From positions 33,545 through 97,544 of the forward strand of contig JAFKKM010000017.1 of assembly GCA_017305555.1 (NCBI GenBank): DNA of 64,000 nt. Direction: 5' to 3'. This document shows, in pieces, positions 62,590 to 64,000 of this stretch. The translations under genes were made by a program, and so were the position numbers. The stretch is from Hyphomicrobiales bacterium (GTDB taxonomy: Bacteria > Pseudomonadota > Alphaproteobacteria > Rhizobiales > Xanthobacteraceae). Every line of letters starts with the position of its first letter. The first letter of the stretch is position 1. The notes beneath the pieces were generated by a model. It was not told the DNA's origin and did not search any database. It was given only the letters and a program-made list of their open reading frames with translations.

Positions 62590-63888
62590 TTACGCGAACG
62601 CCGCGACACGTTCGAGACCACCCGGCAATTGGACCGTGAAGATAGAGCCTTTGTCCTTCTCACTCTCCACAACGACATCGCCGCCCATCATCCGCGTCAA
62701 CCTGCGCGCAATGGACAGACCAAGCCCCGTTCCCCCGAAACGACGCGCGGTTGTCGATTCTGCCTGCGTGAATTCGCGGAACAACTTCGCTTGCTCCTCT
62801 GGTGTCATGCCAATGCCGCTATCGCGAATGCTAATTTCCACAATACTCTGTCCATTTCGGCTTTGCTCCCGGACCGCGAGTGCAACCTCGCCGTTCTTGG
62901 TGAACTTGCAAGCATTGCTAAGAAGATTCAGCAAAACCTGCCGCAACCGCATTGGATCGACAACAATCGGCGGCAGATCAGCAGGACACTCGACGAGTAG
63001 CTGATTTCCATTTTGTTCTGCGAGCTGCCGCGTCGTACCAATAACCTCATCGACCAGTGGTGCCAGACTCACCGATTCCAGATTAAGCTCAAGCTTGCCG
63101 GCCTCGATCTTGGAAAGATCCAGGACCTGATTGATCAGTCGAAGAAGATGAGTGCCGGCGCGATGAACGCGCCGCAGCGGATCGAGAGCTTTTTCCGTAC
63201 CGAAGTGCGGAGCATTGGCAACCAGCATTTCGGTAAGGCCAATAATGGCGTTTAGAGGCGTGCGGAGTTCATGGCTCATGCTCGCAAGAAACTGCGATTT
63301 GTGTTGACTTGCAATTTCCAGTTCCCGGCTCTTATCTTCGAGCTCGCCCGTCCGGCGCTGCAGCTCATTGAGCAGCCGGTTATTCTCGATCGCGATCACC
63401 GCTTGGTGAGCTAAGTTCTGCACAAATTCAATCTGCTTGTCCGTATAGGGCCGCGCCTCCTGACGGTAGATGACGATGGCGCCAATCAGTTCGTCCTCCT
63501 TAAGCATCGGTATGCCTAAGCTGGTGTAGATATTTTCAAGGGACGTTGCGGAATGCTCTCTCACATACTCGGCCGCAGCACTTCTCTCACAATAGAACGT
63601 CGATTTGGATCGGATCAGCTGCCCCATGCTTGAGCCCAATCCGGATCTTTCAGCAGCGTAACTTCCAAGATCTCCTGCAAATATCCTCGGCACGTTACGC
63701 ATCGCAAGCGGCGTCATCTTGGCGTCCCGGTATTGATACAGAACAGCAAATTCAGCACCACAGATTCGCGTGGCGCTATTAAGCATGACCTCGAATACAG
63801 GCTTCAGGTCGCCTGGCGAACTGCTGATGGCCTGAAGCACTTCTGAAGTTGCCGTCTGCTGCTCCAGGGTGTCGGTCAACTGTGTCAA
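62590..63888 (-). CDS. Sensor histidine kinase with GAF domain, N-terminal part lost at an insertion
   Basis: The remaining 432 codons encode a GAF domain (residues about 20-172), a coiled linker, HisKA with His206 in [15 protein letters not shown] and an HATPase ([13 protein letters not shown], about 400). The first residues read [18 protein letters not shown], a link that normally joins repeated GAF/PAS modules, so upstream modules are missing. The reading frame meets an insertion-sequence-like end at 63883; the first codon here is a TTG partly inside that end. The gene is thus very probably 5'-truncated, though the catalytic core is intact. Confidence 0.82.
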   Translation of the reverse strand: MTQLTDTLEQQTATSEVLQAISSSPGDLKPVFEVMLNSATRICGAEFAVLYQYRDAKMTPLAMRNVPRIFAGDLGSYAAERSGLGSSMGQLIRSKSTFYCERSAAAEYVREHSATSLENIYTSLGIPMLKEDELIGAIVIYRQEARPYTDKQIEFVQNLAHQAVIAIENNRLLNELQRRTGELEDKSRELEIASQHKSQFLASMSHELRTPLNAIIGLTEMLVANAPHFGTEKALDPLRRVHRAGTHLLRLINQVLDLSKIEAGKLELNLESVSLAPLVDEVIGTTRQLAEQNGNQLLVECPADLPPIVVDPMRLRQVLLNLLSNACKFTKNGEVALAVREQSRNGQSIVEISIRDSGIGMTPEEQAKLFREFTQAESTTARRFGGTGLGLSIARRLTRMMGGDVVVESEKDKGSIFTVQLPGGLERVAAFA

Positions 63889-64000
63889 TCGGCTTACAAA
63901 TTTGACCCCGTATCGGCGTCCAATTTTGACCCCTTCGCGCGGCGTGATTTGAGGGTAGCGCTCGACTCGTCGGAGCTGGCCGGGATTGCGGAGACGAGAC
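63883..64000. mobile_element. End of an IS21-type insertion sequence, running off the window
   Basis: Starting TGTCAATCGGC at 63883, the sequence has two near-identical 22-base units spaced 24 bases apart. This is the build of multiple transposase-binding sites at IS21-family ends, which also begin with TG. The gene to its left is cut in a conserved linker. The transposase genes are outside the window, so family assignment is by the terminal pattern only. Confidence 0.6.
63888..63933. repeat. Pair of direct repeats in the insertion-sequence end
   Basis: Unit 1 (63888-63909) reads ATCGGC-TTACAA-ATTTGACCCC and unit 2 (63912-63933) reads ATCGGC-GTCCAA-TTTTGACCCC. They differ at only a few positions and start 24 bases apart. 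Such repeated units are expected for transposase binding. Confidence 0.7.

Noticed and set aside
1..64000. CRISPR arrays, tRNA or rRNA genes
   Set aside because: No regularly spaced repeats and no cloverleaf-like or rRNA-like segments were noticed; a dedicated scan was not possible.

Overview
The window looks like chromosomal DNA of an alphaproteobacterium, most probably of the Bradyrhizobium / Rhodopseudomonas / Afipia group. This rests on GC-rich coding, tandem GAF-type sensor kinase modules of the TATSEVLQ kind, a kdpFABC-kdpDE locus and a very high density of solute-binding-protein transporters for organic acids. No rRNA, tRNA or CRISPR array was seen. The placement is an inference from style and gene content, not from a marker gene.

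Layout. (1) 1-7010: a branched-chain-type (Liv/HAAT) ABC transporter (livG cut by the window edge, livM, livH, binding protein) interleaved with a RidA protein, an AMP-forming acyl-CoA synthetase and a MaoC hydratase, with a divergent IclR regulator. (2) 7170-12908: a pyrimidine-ring-degradation-like set (rutB, rutC and a rutD-like hydrolase) in one operon with an NMT1/SsuABC-type transporter, plus a LysR regulator; rutA is absent. (3) 13112-20112: a decayed gene, then NDP-forming acyl-CoA synthetase, 3-hydroxyacyl-CoA dehydrogenase and RidA, an IclR regulator with two matching palindromes, a quinone oxidoreductase and a LysR regulator. (4) 20167-34746: fourteen genes on one strand encoding a complete Liv transporter, two RidA proteins, an HdrD/GlpC-like iron-sulfur protein, ferredoxin-NADP reductase, 7Fe ferredoxin, CoA ligase, carboxyltransferase, an extra binding protein and a biotinyl carrier protein, followed by a TetR gene. 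(5) 35284-44800: TetR, sugar-phosphate-isomerase-like protein and hydantoinase/oxoprolinase HyuA-HyuB, divergent from an NMT1-type transporter and an EamA exporter. (6) 44823-48233: a GntR regulator divergent from a small-molecule kinase and a class III aminotransferase/phospho-lyase. (7) 48594-56614: two tiny membrane peptides, kdpABC and kdpDE. (8) 56835-61017: an orphan binding protein, a flavin monooxygenase fused to an alpha/beta hydrolase, and a divergent TetR. (9) 61048-64000: a sigma-factor pseudogene with two lesions, a receiver-only response regulator, and a sensor kinase cut at its 5' side by what looks like the end of an IS21-type insertion sequence.

How it works together. Except for kdp and the two-component genes, the window is a catabolic island. 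Each block pairs a high-affinity importer with activation and ring- or chain-processing enzymes and its own regulator. A recurring oddity is the RidA family: five members in 25 kb, four of them without the arginine used by classical imine deaminases. The least explained block is the 14-gene redox/carboxylation cluster at 20-34 kb.
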